A DNA stretch of 64,000 nt, taken from contig CAMFLR010000006.1 of assembly GCA_945957605.1 (NCBI GenBank), positions 431,834 through 495,833 of the forward strand. The letters are read 5' to 3'. A model generated the notes under the pieces. That model had not been told where the DNA came from. It was given only the letters and a program-made list of their open reading frames with translations, and searched no databases. The stretch comes from an uncultured Isosphaeraceae bacterium. Lineage in GTDB: Bacteria > Planctomycetota > Planctomycetia > Isosphaerales > Isosphaeraceae. Positions 8,636-17,067 of this stretch are shown in pieces (the first letter of the stretch is position 1; the number at the start of each line of letters is the position of its first letter). The translations under genes were made by a program, and so were the position numbers.

Positions 8636-8860
8636 ATGTCGAACTCTCAGACGCGCATTCCGGTCAAGCTGCATCGCTCGGTCAGCCTCATTCGCACGGC
8701 CGACGCGATTCTGGCGGAAGAACTGCTGGCGCGGAAGTCGTTCGCGAAACTGGTGGTGGGGCGGCTTTCCGATACGGTTTTGCTCGTGCATAGCGAAGAA
8801 GAAGACGCGATTATCGACGAGTTGAGGCGCATGGGGCACACCCCGCGCGTGCTGCGATAG
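8636..8860 (+). CDS. Small conserved-looking protein between helicase genes
   Basis: 74 residues from the ATG of MSNSQTRIPV, 59 bp after the helicase stop; an in-frame TTG 18 bp earlier is a weaker choice. The sequence is mixed alpha/beta with no TM segment: helix ILAEELLARKSFAKLVVG, strand DTVLLVHSEEE, helix IIDELRRMGHTPRVLR. Codon positions look like the neighbours (high GC third positions), supporting a real gene. I do not recognise the family. Position between the XPB helicase and its probable partner suggests a function with them, but that is inference only. Confidence 0.6.
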   Translation: MSNSQTRIPVKLHRSVSLIRTADAILAEELLARKSFAKLVVGRLSDTVLLVHSEEEDAIIDELRRMGHTPRVLR

Positions 8861-8909
8861 CGAATTCAAATAGGAGTTGCATGGTTGGGATAAATCTTTG
8901 GATAGGAAA

Positions 8910-9026
8910 GGGTGGCGTGGACAACTTTGTTGTCCAGGTGACTCAGTCACGAGAGGGAAAGGCGGCAAAACCTGCGATATCCTCTTGTCGCTTCGCGACC
9001 GGGACAACAAGTTGTCCCGGCCACCC
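8910..9026. repeat. Nested palindromic repeat, GGACAAC type (copy 1)
   Basis: Outer arms GGGTGGC and GCCACCC. Left side carries the hairpins TGGACAAC/GTTGTCCA and GTGAC-tca-GTCAC followed by GAGAGG; right side carries CCTCTTG, GTCGC-tt-GCGAC and CCGGGACAAC/GTTGTCCCGG. It lies in the gap between the small protein and the large helicase-associated protein. Other copies are at 32893-33007, 56932-57047 and a half copy at 59637-59683. Confidence 0.85.
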
Positions 9027-9081
9027 GATGCTCCTGTCCATCAACATCAGCGCGTGATTTCTGACAGTTAAACCGGGCTGA

Positions 9082-11379
9082 ATGACCAGGCCTATCCGGA
9101 TTAGCTTGCCCCACGACGACGCGGAATCCGCCATGCCCTTAAGGTTCGGTTCCAATTACGACCCCGCCGAAGAGACGTCGTCCTACGTCTCCGCGCTGCC
9201 CGAACCACCGCTCGCCGCCTATCGGGCCGCACTGCAAAAGTACGACCAAACGCGGCTGATGCTCATCCATCGCCTCTCGGGCGGTGCCGAGGTCGGGGCC
9301 AGCCACAAGGTTCGGCCCGACTGGGTCGTCGAGCGGCTCGCCGAACACCGGATGGCCGAAAAGCTCGTCGGCGAGTTGTCACATAGCTCGCGCGTGGTTC
9401 TGGGACTTTTCGCCGTCACCGAAACGTATTCCTGGTCCGACGCGGGCCTGTCGCTCGCATTGAACGCACTTGGGATCGATCCCGAGCCGGCCGTTCAACC
9501 GCTTCTCGAACGTGGCCTGCTCGCGATTCGCGAGGGGGACGGACCGCCCAGCCCGACGCTCACACGCCTGCTCGCACATCCGGCCGCGCTCAACGCGTCG
9601 CGCACGATGTTGCCGGAGATCGGTGAGCCATTGCCGGTCGTCACAGAAGTTCGCCAGATTCGCGAATCCGACGGCCTTGAGCCAATCCTCCGCATGGGTG
9701 CTGTGTGGCAGCGCGTGGTTGAAGCACCGCTGCGCCAGACCCTGCAAGGGACGTTCTTCAAACGCGATCGCGAGCGGATCGAGGACGATCCGGTCATCGC
9801 CGGACCAATCGCCGACGCGTTCGAGCCTCTGCCGGACATGGCGCTGCTCTGGATCGAGCTGGCGCTGGCAGTGGGACTGCTCGTCGACGAAACGGGAACC
9901 GATCGCATCATCGCGGGGCCGCCGTCGTTCTGGACCGAAAACGCGTTCCACCTGCCACAGATGGTCGCCACGCGCTGGCTAGGGATTCGGACCTGGAGCG
10001 AACAGGGCGGGATCGTCAGCGAGGTTGCGACGAACGAGCCTTCGCTTCCCTACCTTCGCCCCGTGTTCATGCTCTGGATGGCCACGCTACCCGAAGATGG
10101 CTGGGTGGCGGTTGACGACCTTGCGACGAAATTCGACGAACTTGTGCCAACCTGGCGCTTGCCCACAATTCCGCACCTCAAGGGCGGCAACGCGACGTTC
10201 GACCATTCGAGCGTGTTGTCGTCAGTCTTGCTCGGCCCGGCCTATCAACTCGGCCTCGTTCGCACAGCCGAAGAAGTTCCGTCGGGACGCAGGCTCGTGC
10301 AGCTTACGCCGCTGGGGCGTTACGTGCTCGCGCTCGGGCCGTTTGCCAGCGGACGGGCGACCTTCGACCATTTCCTCTTCGTGCAGCCGAATTTTGAAAT
10401 CATCGCCTATCGCCAGGGGCTGACGCCCGGACTGATCGGCGAGTTCAGCCGGTTCATTCAGTGGACGCAAATCGGCGCAGCGCTCGCGCTCAAGCTCACG
10501 CCCGAGTCGATCTATCAAGGGCTCGAAGGCGGCATGACGCCCTCGGCAATGATCGACCGCCTCACCAAGCACAGCCAGCGTGCCTTGCCTGCTGGCGTAA
10601 CACATGCGGTTGAAACCTGGGCCTCGCGCCGGGAACGCGTGACATACCACGCATCGGCGACGCTCGTCGAGTTCGCAAGCGAGACCGAACTGGAACAGGC
10701 GCTCGAACGCTGGCCGACCGCCAAGGGGGCGTCGGGCCCGCTTCGAATCACGAATCGCATGCTGCTCGTCGAAGATCCCGAAACGATTCCGTTCACGATG
10801 TTCCGCCTCGCCGGCCAGCGCGATTATCGTCGCGCAGCCGAGCCATGTGTCGAGGTTGAAGATGACGGCGTGACGCTCGCGCTCGACCTCGCGCGATCCG
10901 ACCTGCTCGTCGACGCCGAACTTGCACGTTTTTCCGACGAACAGCCGGTGCAAAACACTCGGCGACGTTTCCTGGTCTCGGCCGAGTCGCTTGCGCGAGG
11001 ACGCGAAGAATCGGGCCTCACGCAATCGGCATTGTCGCGATGGTATCTGCAGCGAACGGGAAGTGCACTTCCGGCAGCGGTTCGGCTACTGCTATACGCG
11101 GGCGCTTCGTCGTCGCAGATCATCGAAATCAACCGGCCGATCGTGCTTTCCATTCCCGACGCCGACCTGCTCGATGGCCTGTTTCAGCATCCCGAAACCA
11201 GCCCCTACCTGGCCGAACGCCTCGGTCCGCAAGCCGCGACGGTGAAGCCTGAAACGTGGGATGAATTTCAAGCTGTGCTTACGCGCCTCAAGCTACCGTT
11301 TCGCGACGGACCGCCGCCCCCCCCACCTCCGGCCCCTGCTCCACCACCGGCGAAATCAAATCGCCGCACGAAGTCGTAA
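9082..11379 (+). CDS. Large protein with helicase-associated (XPB/Ssl2 N-terminal-like) domain
   Basis: 765 residues, no motor motifs. Residues about 430-560 (FDHFLFVQPNFEIIAYRQGL then LKLTPESIYQGLEGG and LPAGVTHAVETWASRRERV) match the helicase-associated domain family Helicase_C_3 (PF13625), named after the N-terminal region of XPB/Ssl2. The remainder is helical with repeated winged-helix-like stretches; the last 30 residues are a proline-rich tail ending in basic residues. A protein of this size and domain is encoded beside the XPB gene in mycobacteria (Rv0862c in my memory), so it is probably the helicase partner or regulator. The start at ATG 9082 is taken as it directly follows the intergenic repeat; an ATG at 9133 is an alternative. 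Cytoplasmic. Confidence 0.8.
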   Translation: MTRPIRISLPHDDAESAMPLRFGSNYDPAEETSSYVSALPEPPLAAYRAALQKYDQTRLMLIHRLSGGAEVGASHKVRPDWVVERLAEHRMAEKLVGELSHSSRVVLGLFAVTETYSWSDAGLSLALNALGIDPEPAVQPLLERGLLAIREGDGPPSPTLTRLLAHPAALNASRTMLPEIGEPLPVVTEVRQIRESDGLEPILRMGAVWQRVVEAPLRQTLQGTFFKRDRERIEDDPVIAGPIADAFEPLPDMALLWIELALAVGLLVDETGTDRIIAGPPSFWTENAFHLPQMVATRWLGIRTWSEQGGIVSEVATNEPSLPYLRPVFMLWMATLPEDGWVAVDDLATKFDELVPTWRLPTIPHLKGGNATFDHSSVLSSVLLGPAYQLGLVRTAEEVPSGRRLVQLTPLGRYVLALGPFASGRATFDHFLFVQPNFEIIAYRQGLTPGLIGEFSRFIQWTQIGAALALKLTPESIYQGLEGGMTPSAMIDRLTKHSQRALPAGVTHAVETWASRRERVTYHASATLVEFASETELEQALERWPTAKGASGPLRITNRMLLVEDPETIPFTMFRLAGQRDYRRAAEPCVEVEDDGVTLALDLARSDLLVDAELARFSDEQPVQNTRRRFLVSAESLARGREESGLTQSALSRWYLQRTGSALPAAVRLLLYAGASSSQIIEINRPIVLSIPDADLLDGLFQHPETSPYLAERLGPQAATVKPETWDEFQAVLTRLKLPFRDGPPPPPPPAPAPPPAKSNRRTKS

Positions 11380-11380
11380 A
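11351..11380 (+). repeat. 30-bp direct repeat, copy 1 (end of upstream gene)
   Basis: The last codons of the helicase-associated protein gene and its stop. The copy at 13001-13030 matches at 26 of 30 positions. The pair brackets the DUF4874/DUF4832 gene. Confidence 0.6.
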
Positions 11381-11578
11381 AGAATAATCGCATCCTCGGG
11401 AGCTATATAACTGCAACAACGCGACGAATAGGGTTCAGTATCCGCTTGTCGCTTTGCGACAGGCACACCAAGCGATAGCAGCAATCACACTCTCCGTGTA
11501 ATCGACGCAACGCACGATCGACCAGGCTTAGACCTGTTTACGACCGCACAATCAGACGTTCGAACCGGGAGTGAACTC

Positions 11579-12976
11579 ATGGCTCAGACGCACAAAGCGA
11601 CTATTGCGCTTGCACTTTTTATTGCAATGGCGATCGCGCCAGGCAAAGCGAAATCACAAGACTCGTGGCGAGACATCAAGTTCCACGAGAGCACAGGTGT
11701 GTTTCCCAATCCCGAGCGCGGCTTCTATGCGCCGAGGATTAGCGACCGTATCGGCCGATTGGACGGCCTGCGAAGTCGTGGAATCACTCTGGTGCTTGTC
11801 GAGGCCGACCTGAAAGGGTTCAAAGATCGCGATATCTCCGCGGAGAAGCTTGCAGAAGTTCAGAAGGCGTTCGCTGAAGTACGGCGCAGCGGGTTGAAGG
11901 CGATCGTTCGATTTGCATACGGATTCACCGGGCGCGATTATCGTACCGACCCCAAGGATATGGATCGCATCGTCGGGCACATCCGGCAATTGAAGGATCT
12001 GTTCCAGCCGAACCGCGACGTCCTTTTTGCAGTTCAGGCCGGATTTCTCGGCCCATGGGGCGAGTGGCACGGATCGAACTGGGGCGACCCGCCTTCGCTC
12101 GAAGCGCGTCGCTCCGTACTCTTCGGGCTGCTCGATGCGGTGCCCGATCCGATCACGGTTCATATTCGTCGTCCCATGTTCATCCGTGACATTTTTGCCG
12201 GCGAGTCGGGCGGATCCGACCTGACCGAGGCCAGTGCATACAACGGGTCGCGGCTTTCAAGAACAGGCTGGCATGATGATGCGCTTTTGAGTTTGCCAAC
12301 TGACATGGGAACCTTCGCCGAGCGCGGTTGGAACCGCGAACGCGAGCTTCAGTGGTGTGCGAAGCACAGCCGTTTCACGCCGTTTGGAGGAGAGTCGGTC
12401 CCGCCCTCGGCACGCACACCGATTGATCAGGTGATTCGCGAACTCGAACTGCTGCACGCGACCTATATCAACAGCGCCTACCATCAAGGCACGCTCGAGG
12501 CCTGGCGAAAGGCGGAGTACAAAGGGGCGACGGGATTTCAGCACGTCGATCGGCGCCTGGGGTATCGTCTCGTCGCCGACCGCCTGCGTGTCGCGAAAAT
12601 GGTTGATGCCGCCGGATCGCTCCGGTTCGAGCTAAACCTGCACAACGCGGGATTTGCCTCACCGCACATGCCGCGCGAGGTCGCAGTTGTGCTCAGCCAG
12701 GGCGAAAGCGTAAATCGAGTCGTCCTCAAGGACTTCGATCCTCGCCGTTGGGCACCCGAGGCGGGAACCGTCACCTTGCGCGGTGCCGTGCCGATTGCTG
12801 GGAAGGCGCGCGATGGGAAATGGCGACTCTCCCTGCAACTCGCCGATCCTTCGCCGAGCTTGCAGGCGGATGGCCGGTATGCGATCCGTCTCGCCACCGA
12901 AGAAGTCACCTTCGACGAAGCGAAGGGGCTGAATGTTCTGGCCGACGATATTGAGATCGTAGCTGCGCAGAAATGA
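11579..12976 (+). CDS. Secreted DUF4874/DUF4832 domain protein
   Basis: 465 residues with an N-terminal signal peptide (MAQTHKATIALALFIAMAIA, cleavage near residue 25). The segment VFPNPERGFYAP followed by TLVLVEADL and the motif FLGPWGEWHGS is the hallmark of DUF4874, and the C-terminal half (GYRLVADRLRVAKM to the beta-sandwich end) fits DUF4832. Proteins with this pair are found in surface or periplasmic carbohydrate-related contexts, and the first domain is thought to be a TIM-barrel resembling glycoside hydrolases, but no activity is established to my knowledge. GGGAG precedes the ATG. It stands alone; a degenerate copy of the 3' end of the upstream gene follows it (13001-13030). Confidence 0.85.
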   Translation: MAQTHKATIALALFIAMAIAPGKAKSQDSWRDIKFHESTGVFPNPERGFYAPRISDRIGRLDGLRSRGITLVLVEADLKGFKDRDISAEKLAEVQKAFAEVRRSGLKAIVRFAYGFTGRDYRTDPKDMDRIVGHIRQLKDLFQPNRDVLFAVQAGFLGPWGEWHGSNWGDPPSLEARRSVLFGLLDAVPDPITVHIRRPMFIRDIFAGESGGSDLTEASAYNGSRLSRTGWHDDALLSLPTDMGTFAERGWNRERELQWCAKHSRFTPFGGESVPPSARTPIDQVIRELELLHATYINSAYHQGTLEAWRKAEYKGATGFQHVDRRLGYRLVADRLRVAKMVDAAGSLRFELNLHNAGFASPHMPREVAVVLSQGESVNRVVLKDFDPRRWAPEAGTVTLRGAVPIAGKARDGKWRLSLQLADPSPSLQADGRYAIRLATEEVTFDEAKGLNVLADDIEIVAAQK

Positions 12977-13000
12977 GCCAACGTGCGGGTGCGACAGCCG

Positions 13001-13030
13001 CCAAATCAAATCGCCACCCGAAGTCGTCAA
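13001..13030 (+). repeat. 30-bp direct repeat, copy 2
   Basis: Imperfect copy (26/30) of 11351-11380, lying outside any gene just after the DUF4832 stop. In the original copy the bases encode the tail KSNRRTKS and stop of the upstream protein. Confidence 0.6.
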
Positions 13031-13035
13031 CGAAA

Positions 13036-13060
13036 ACAGGCTGGGATGAACCCAGCCTGT
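13036..13060 (-). terminator. Terminator hairpin for the thioredoxin-protease gene
   Basis: Perfect 10-bp stem ACAGGCTGGG/CCCAGCCTGT with a 5-base loop. Read on the minus strand it is followed by TTTTCG, so it fits as intrinsic terminator of the minus-strand gene starting at 14682; it may also act on the convergent plus-strand gene. Confidence 0.75.
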
Positions 13061-13095
13061 AAATGCTTGCGCGATTTTTGCGACCGAAGCTGCCA

Positions 13096-14682
13096 TCAAT
13101 TGCGGCGGACAGGCTTCCAGTTCATCGTCCCACCCTGAGAAGCAGCAGGGGCGGGAGTGTCTTCGGCGTTGACCGCTGGGGCAGCGGCTTCGGCCTCTTC
13201 GGCGGGTGCGGCGTCGTCGTCGCGGGTCATTCGCGAGGGAACGGCCACGTTGCCCGCTGCGCTCGGCGTACGATTCGCAGCCATGCGGGCGGACGGTTGC
13301 GACCCCTGCGGCGGCTTCGTCCACTTCGAGTTGGAAGCCGCCTTGGTATTCGCGGCCGACTCGGCCTCGAGGTCGTTGTCGACGACCACCGGCGGGCGGA
13401 TGCCGAACCGGCTGGGCGGGGGAACATCGGGTTCTTCACCGTCGGGCGATTGCGAACGATATGTCCCTTCCGACTTGGGCCGGCGGGTGCCGGAGCCGCT
13501 GTCGGCCAGCATGCGCTGGGGCTCGTTCTTGTCGCGTGTCGGCTTGTAGAGCGCGACAAGCTTGTTGCGATCGAGGATCTTGTAGATCGATTGCGGAACA
13601 GCGTAGAGACCGTGACCGTGCTGCGGGTCGGCGAAATCGCAAACACCGGCGACGTATCCGTCATCGGTGAACAACCCACCGCCCGAACGACCTTGCTTGG
13701 GTGCGAATTCGCACTCGGTCACGAAGAATGTTTCGCCGCTACCCGTGTTCTTGAGCCGGGCGTTCGTGCGAAGAATCTTCGTGCTCCAGGCCGTGGCGTC
13801 TTTGCCTTCCGAGCAACCGACGGTCATCATGCTGAAGCCGACTTCGGGCTGCCAGTGCGGCGGTACGACGCGAGCAGCGGGAAGCACCTTGCCCGGGCGA
13901 ACGCGAATCAGGCCGACGTCGTTGACGAGGTCGTAGTCGATGCACTCGCCTGCGATCGTCTCGACGAAATGCACCTGTTTCTGAGTCGGTCCGCTAAGCT
14001 GGCCGTCGAAGAGGTCGACCTGAATCGGCTTGCGGAACTGCGCCGGCTTGGGCGTGGCGCGGCCTTCTTCTTTGAAGATGTGTGCACAGGTGAGGATGAT
14101 CGACTCGTTTGCCGAGCTGTAGATCACCGTGCCCGAGCCAACACCTTCGGCATTACCGCTCAGCTTCATGCGAATCCGGACGACGGTTTCCCAGGGGTTC
14201 GGGTTCTTGTAACGCTTGGCCGGGCGGGTTTGCTCGGCGGGCGCGTTGTCGTTCTCTTCGTCGGCGTCTTCGCGACGGTCGGCCACGAGCTGCGCTTTGC
14301 GACGGCCGCGAACTTCGCCTTGCGCCTCGCGATACATCGAGGCGAGCTCGGTTGCGGGGCGAACGCCCGAGGTGCGCGAGAGTTCCTCGCCCGACTCATC
14401 GACGATGACGTAAGTCGGGTAGCCACTGATCTTGTAGCGTTTGGCGAGGTCGGGGCTTTGGTCGCCGTCGACGTCGCGAATGGGATAGCCGGCCGCGGCG
14501 AGTTGCGCGAGCGCGGGCTTCATTTGCTTGCAGTAGCCGCACCAGGTGGTGGTGAAGTTCAGCAGGACGGGTTCGCCACGAGATGCACTGGTTGCATTCC
14601 GGGCGGCATTGTTATTGCTTGATGAATCAGAATCGGGCGCCGGCGTGGCGATCAAGACGAAGAGCAAGGCTGCGTAGGTCAT
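13096..14682 (-). CDS. Thioredoxin domain fused to trypsin-like serine protease
   Basis: 528 residues from the ATG of MTYAALLFVL, preceded by AGGAG. A signal peptide (about 1-16) exports it. Residues 36-125 form a thioredoxin domain with active site WCGYC (47-51) and cis-proline GYPTYVIVDE. After a charged linker comes a trypsin/DegP-like protease domain with all three catalytic residues visible: His201 in LTCAHIF, Asp255 in NDVGLIRV and Ser333 in GRSGGG. The last 130 residues are low-complexity, proline/alanine/serine rich, probably disordered. The combination suggests an extracytoplasmic protein that acts on disulfide-containing or misfolded proteins, with redox state possibly gating proteolysis; this is inference. 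No operon partner on this strand is apparent. Confidence 0.88.
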   Translation of the reverse strand: MTYAALLFVLIATPAPDSDSSSNNNAARNATSASRGEPVLLNFTTTWCGYCKQMKPALAQLAAAGYPIRDVDGDQSPDLAKRYKISGYPTYVIVDESGEELSRTSGVRPATELASMYREAQGEVRGRRKAQLVADRREDADEENDNAPAEQTRPAKRYKNPNPWETVVRIRMKLSGNAEGVGSGTVIYSSANESIILTCAHIFKEEGRATPKPAQFRKPIQVDLFDGQLSGPTQKQVHFVETIAGECIDYDLVNDVGLIRVRPGKVLPAARVVPPHWQPEVGFSMMTVGCSEGKDATAWSTKILRTNARLKNTGSGETFFVTECEFAPKQGRSGGGLFTDDGYVAGVCDFADPQHGHGLYAVPQSIYKILDRNKLVALYKPTRDKNEPQRMLADSGSGTRRPKSEGTYRSQSPDGEEPDVPPPSRFGIRPPVVVDNDLEAESAANTKAASNSKWTKPPQGSQPSARMAANRTPSAAGNVAVPSRMTRDDDAAPAEEAEAAAPAVNAEDTPAPAASQGGTMNWKPVRRN

Positions 14683-15101
14683 GCCGCACGGACTCCTTTC
14701 CCGCAAGACGACCTGAAGGCGCGCGCATCGTGCGTGCCCTCGAGTCCAACACGGCGCATGCTCGATTGAGCAACACGCGCCGAGGCGACTCGACGTGAAG
14801 ACTTGGCGAAACGCGGCCGCGAACGGTCGGTTTGCCTCGCCAAACGGTCAGGAGTAATGAATCGTGGGTGAAACGCTTGCCGGCAACGGGGGTTGCCGTC
14901 CCATCCGTGGGCGGGTCTCAGGTCGAGAGCCCCCCGCCTTCCCTTCATGAGAAGACGAGCCTCGCCGAGTCGCACGAAAGCGACTGGCAAGACGATGATT
15001 TTGACCTCCCTGTCGATCGTGCAATCTGACCCATCCCTGGGCCGATGTATGAAAACAGAGGGGATCGCGATCACCGCGGCACCCTTTTACAAGGAGTGGA
15101 C
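14683..15101. other. Intergenic region between divergent genes
   Basis: Contains the start region of the thioredoxin-protease gene and, at 14868-15029, a doubtful short frame. No repeat, RNA gene or clear promoter was recognised. Confidence 0.4.
14868..15029 (+). CDS. Possible small protein (weak candidate)
   Basis: 53 codons from a GTG, ending in the acidic tail QDDDFDLPVDRAI. Third positions are mostly G or C, which is compatible with coding. Against it: the Shine-Dalgarno-like AGGAG is too far (13 bases) and no homologue is recognised. It precedes the 18-codon frame and ATP-grasp gene on the same strand. Confidence 0.2.
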   Translation: MKRLPATGVAVPSVGGSQVESPPPSLHEKTSLAESHESDWQDDDFDLPVDRAI

Positions 15102-15158
15102 ATGAAATACCAGATCAATTATCGGTTTTCGATGGGGGCGACTTTAGAATGGTTTTGA
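15102..15158 (+). CDS. Candidate 18-residue peptide upstream of ATP-grasp gene
   Basis: An ATG with a strong AAGGAG site at the right distance opens an 18-codon frame, MKYQINYRFSMGATLEWF, ending 112 bp before the ATP-grasp gene on the same strand. The length is far below what codon statistics can test. It could be a regulatory leader peptide, a substrate of the downstream ligase, or chance. The strong ribosome site is the only direct support. Confidence 0.3.
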   Translation: MKYQINYRFSMGATLEWF

Positions 15159-15270
15159 AGTTGAGTATTTTGAATTTTCGTCGGTGACTTCCAGTCAATT
15201 CAGTCATCCGCAAACTGCTGCCGAGTAACGACTTTCCGCGGATTGCAACATTCTATTTCGAGAGACGCTC

Positions 15271-16008
15271 GTGGCCTTCAGCGTGATCGTTCAGAAAGAG
15301 TGCGGAGAGTTTGTCAACGCGAACGGTTTCACCGCGTGGCAAGGGTTTAACGAACGCGGCTATGAGATCAGCTTCTTTGACTGGAATCAGATGAATGCCG
15401 GTGTTCCGCCTATCTCCCGTGAAACGATTACGGTGGGATCGGTCATGTTCGTGCGCTCTGCTCTGAGACGACTCGGAGTCGATCCCGCTCCGCTTGACTA
15501 TCCCACACGCCTGACGCCCTATCTCGGCCGCAAAATCTGGCAAACGACATGGAGCGAAGTTCGCGCCCGGATCGATGACCCCGGCGAGCCGGTTTTCGTG
15601 AAGCCCGTCGAGCAAGACAAGGCATTCACCGGCTATGTGGTCGCCGCGTTCCGCGACCTCATTCGCACGGCGAAGTGGCCCGGCGAAATGAAGTTGTGGG
15701 CGTCGACTCCACTCTCTTTCATTTCGGAATGGCGCTATTTCGTGCGTCAGGGAAAGATCATCGGCGTCGGCCATTACAAAGGCGACCCCATGATCTATCC
15801 CGACGCCCGCATCGTTCAATCAGCGCTTGTTGATTACGGAAGCGACGCCCCATCGGCGTTCGGAATCGATTTCGGCGTCGCGGAAACAGGCGGGACGCAT
15901 CTGGTCGAGGTCAACGACGGCTTTTCGCTGGGCTGTTTGGGACTTGGCCCGCTCGCTTATTCGGGACTTCTCGAAGAACGCTGGCAGCAGTTGGTGGCGG
16001 TGGGTTGA
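15271..16008 (+). CDS. ATP-grasp protein, R2K-clade type
   Basis: 245 residues from a GTG; the frame is closed just upstream. Visible ATP-grasp features are VFVKPVEQDKAFTGYVV (lysine strand), the segment ISEWRYFVRQGKIIGVGHYKG and the metal-binding end THLVEVNDGFSLG, in which glutamate and asparagine are spaced as in the E-x-N motif. The EWRYFV pattern fits the R2K clade of small ATP-grasp proteins (DUF4343 and relatives), predicted to form amide bonds on peptides or proteins; substrates are largely unknown. Soluble. It is preceded by a possible micro-gene (15102-15158) and convergent to the zinc-ribbon membrane protein gene. The clade assignment is from memory and deserves a profile search. 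Confidence 0.8.
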   Translation: MAFSVIVQKECGEFVNANGFTAWQGFNERGYEISFFDWNQMNAGVPPISRETITVGSVMFVRSALRRLGVDPAPLDYPTRLTPYLGRKIWQTTWSEVRARIDDPGEPVFVKPVEQDKAFTGYVVAAFRDLIRTAKWPGEMKLWASTPLSFISEWRYFVRQGKIIGVGHYKGDPMIYPDARIVQSALVDYGSDAPSAFGIDFGVAETGGTHLVEVNDGFSLGCLGLGPLAYSGLLEERWQQLVAVG

Positions 16009-16065
16009 AGAAGAATGCGCGGGACCTTGCAGCTCTCGATGAGCGAAGCCAGGTCCCGATCGCGA

Positions 16066-17067
16066 TCATTGCTCGTCGACATCGTCAGCAATATCCAACC
16101 CTGGCGGGCCGGCGATTGGTGCTTCTTCGCGTGCCTTGATTCGGGCGTCGGCCTTGGCTGCAAGCTGGCCAATCTCGGACGTCTTGAGCACCACGCCGCC
16201 AACGCACATGATGATCATGCCGGCGAAGAAAAAGGCGACGAAGTCCTTCGTTTCGGCCCAGCGCGTCATCACGTACCACCACTGGTAGGGCGGAATGAAG
16301 CGGAACATCAGGGCCTTGAAATCCCCCTCCTCGGCCACGTGCTGCTTGATTGCCGCCCAGCCAAGTAGATAAACGATGAAGCCGATGATCACGAGAATGC
16401 CGCCGAGCGGGAAGCGCATGCTCGGCACGCCCCACGCCAGCAGGCCCAGCCCAATCACCACGACGGACACACCGCCGACAAGCTTCATCGTTTCCTTGGG
16501 ATCGAAGAAGCCCGTATTCTTCTTGCGCTTCTTCTTCTTGGCCTTCGTCGCCTGCTTCTGAGCCTTGGCCGCCTCTTCGACGGCAACCTGCTCGCGCACC
16601 TTTTCCATCGCCTCGGAACGCGACGGCAAGATCGACTCGCTACGACTTCGGCTCTTTGGCCCCGCCGCGTCGCTGAGCGCGTCGAGCAACGGCACGGAGT
16701 CGTCTTCACCACTGTTTTGTCGGTGGTTCGTTCGTTCTGAAGTATGACTATCCGCGCCGAACGTTTTGAGCGCAGGCTTCGACGACGCTGCGACCGCCTC
16801 GCCGCCTGGCACGCGAACGCCGGCACCACAGCCGGAACAACGGATCTTCTTACCGGCCAGGTCGGGCTTGGTCGAATAATGTCGACCGCAACTTGGGCAG
16901 TCGAACTTCAACTGGCTGCCGGTGCTCACGGGTTCGGCCTTGGTTTCGCGGGGGGGCTCAACCTTCATCGGCTTTCCACAGGCGCCACAGGCAACACGCT
17001 TGCCGACATGCGCCAGTTCAACCGCGTTCGCACGACCACACGAAGGGCAAGGACATTGGAATGTCAT
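16066..17067 (-). CDS. Zinc-ribbon membrane protein
   Basis: 333 residues. Two zinc ribbons open the protein: CPCPSCG...CGACG (about 5-32) and CPSCG...CSGCG (about 56-84). A polar, lysine-rich linker ending in a KKKKRKK cluster follows (to about 185), then three hydrophobic helices (about 197-215, 219-240 and 276-298) and an acidic tail. Planctomycetes encode many proteins that combine N-terminal zinc ribbons of this MJ0042-like type with membrane helices; their functions are unknown. The N-terminal ribbons without a signal peptide suggest a cytoplasmic N terminus. No neighbour on the same strand is close enough for an obvious operon. Confidence 0.75.
   Translation of the reverse strand: MTFQCPCPSCGRANAVELAHVGKRVACGACGKPMKVEPPRETKAEPVSTGSQLKFDCPSCGRHYSTKPDLAGKKIRCSGCGAGVRVPGGEAVAASSKPALKTFGADSHTSERTNHRQNSGEDDSVPLLDALSDAAGPKSRSRSESILPSRSEAMEKVREQVAVEEAAKAQKQATKAKKKKRKKNTGFFDPKETMKLVGGVSVVVIGLGLLAWGVPSMRFPLGGILVIIGFIVYLLGWAAIKQHVAEEGDFKALMFRFIPPYQWWYVMTRWAETKDFVAFFFAGMIIMCVGGVVLKTSEIGQLAAKADARIKAREEAPIAGPPGLDIADDVDEQ

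Noticed and set aside
8910..9026. CRISPR array
   Set aside because: The repeats are single palindromic units scattered over tens of kilobases with no regular spacers and no cas genes.
13063..14622. Plus-strand frame of 519 codons
   Set aside because: Antisense of the thioredoxin-protease gene, which has both catalytic sites.
14679..15074. Minus-strand frame of 131 codons
   Set aside because: Arg-rich, crosses the promoter region of the protease gene, no ribosome site or known motif.
15271..16008. ATP-grasp enzyme as a graspetide (microviridin-type) ligase
   Set aside because: The residues seen fit the R2K clade better than microviridin-type ligases, and no acidic multi-core precursor with a conserved leader is present.
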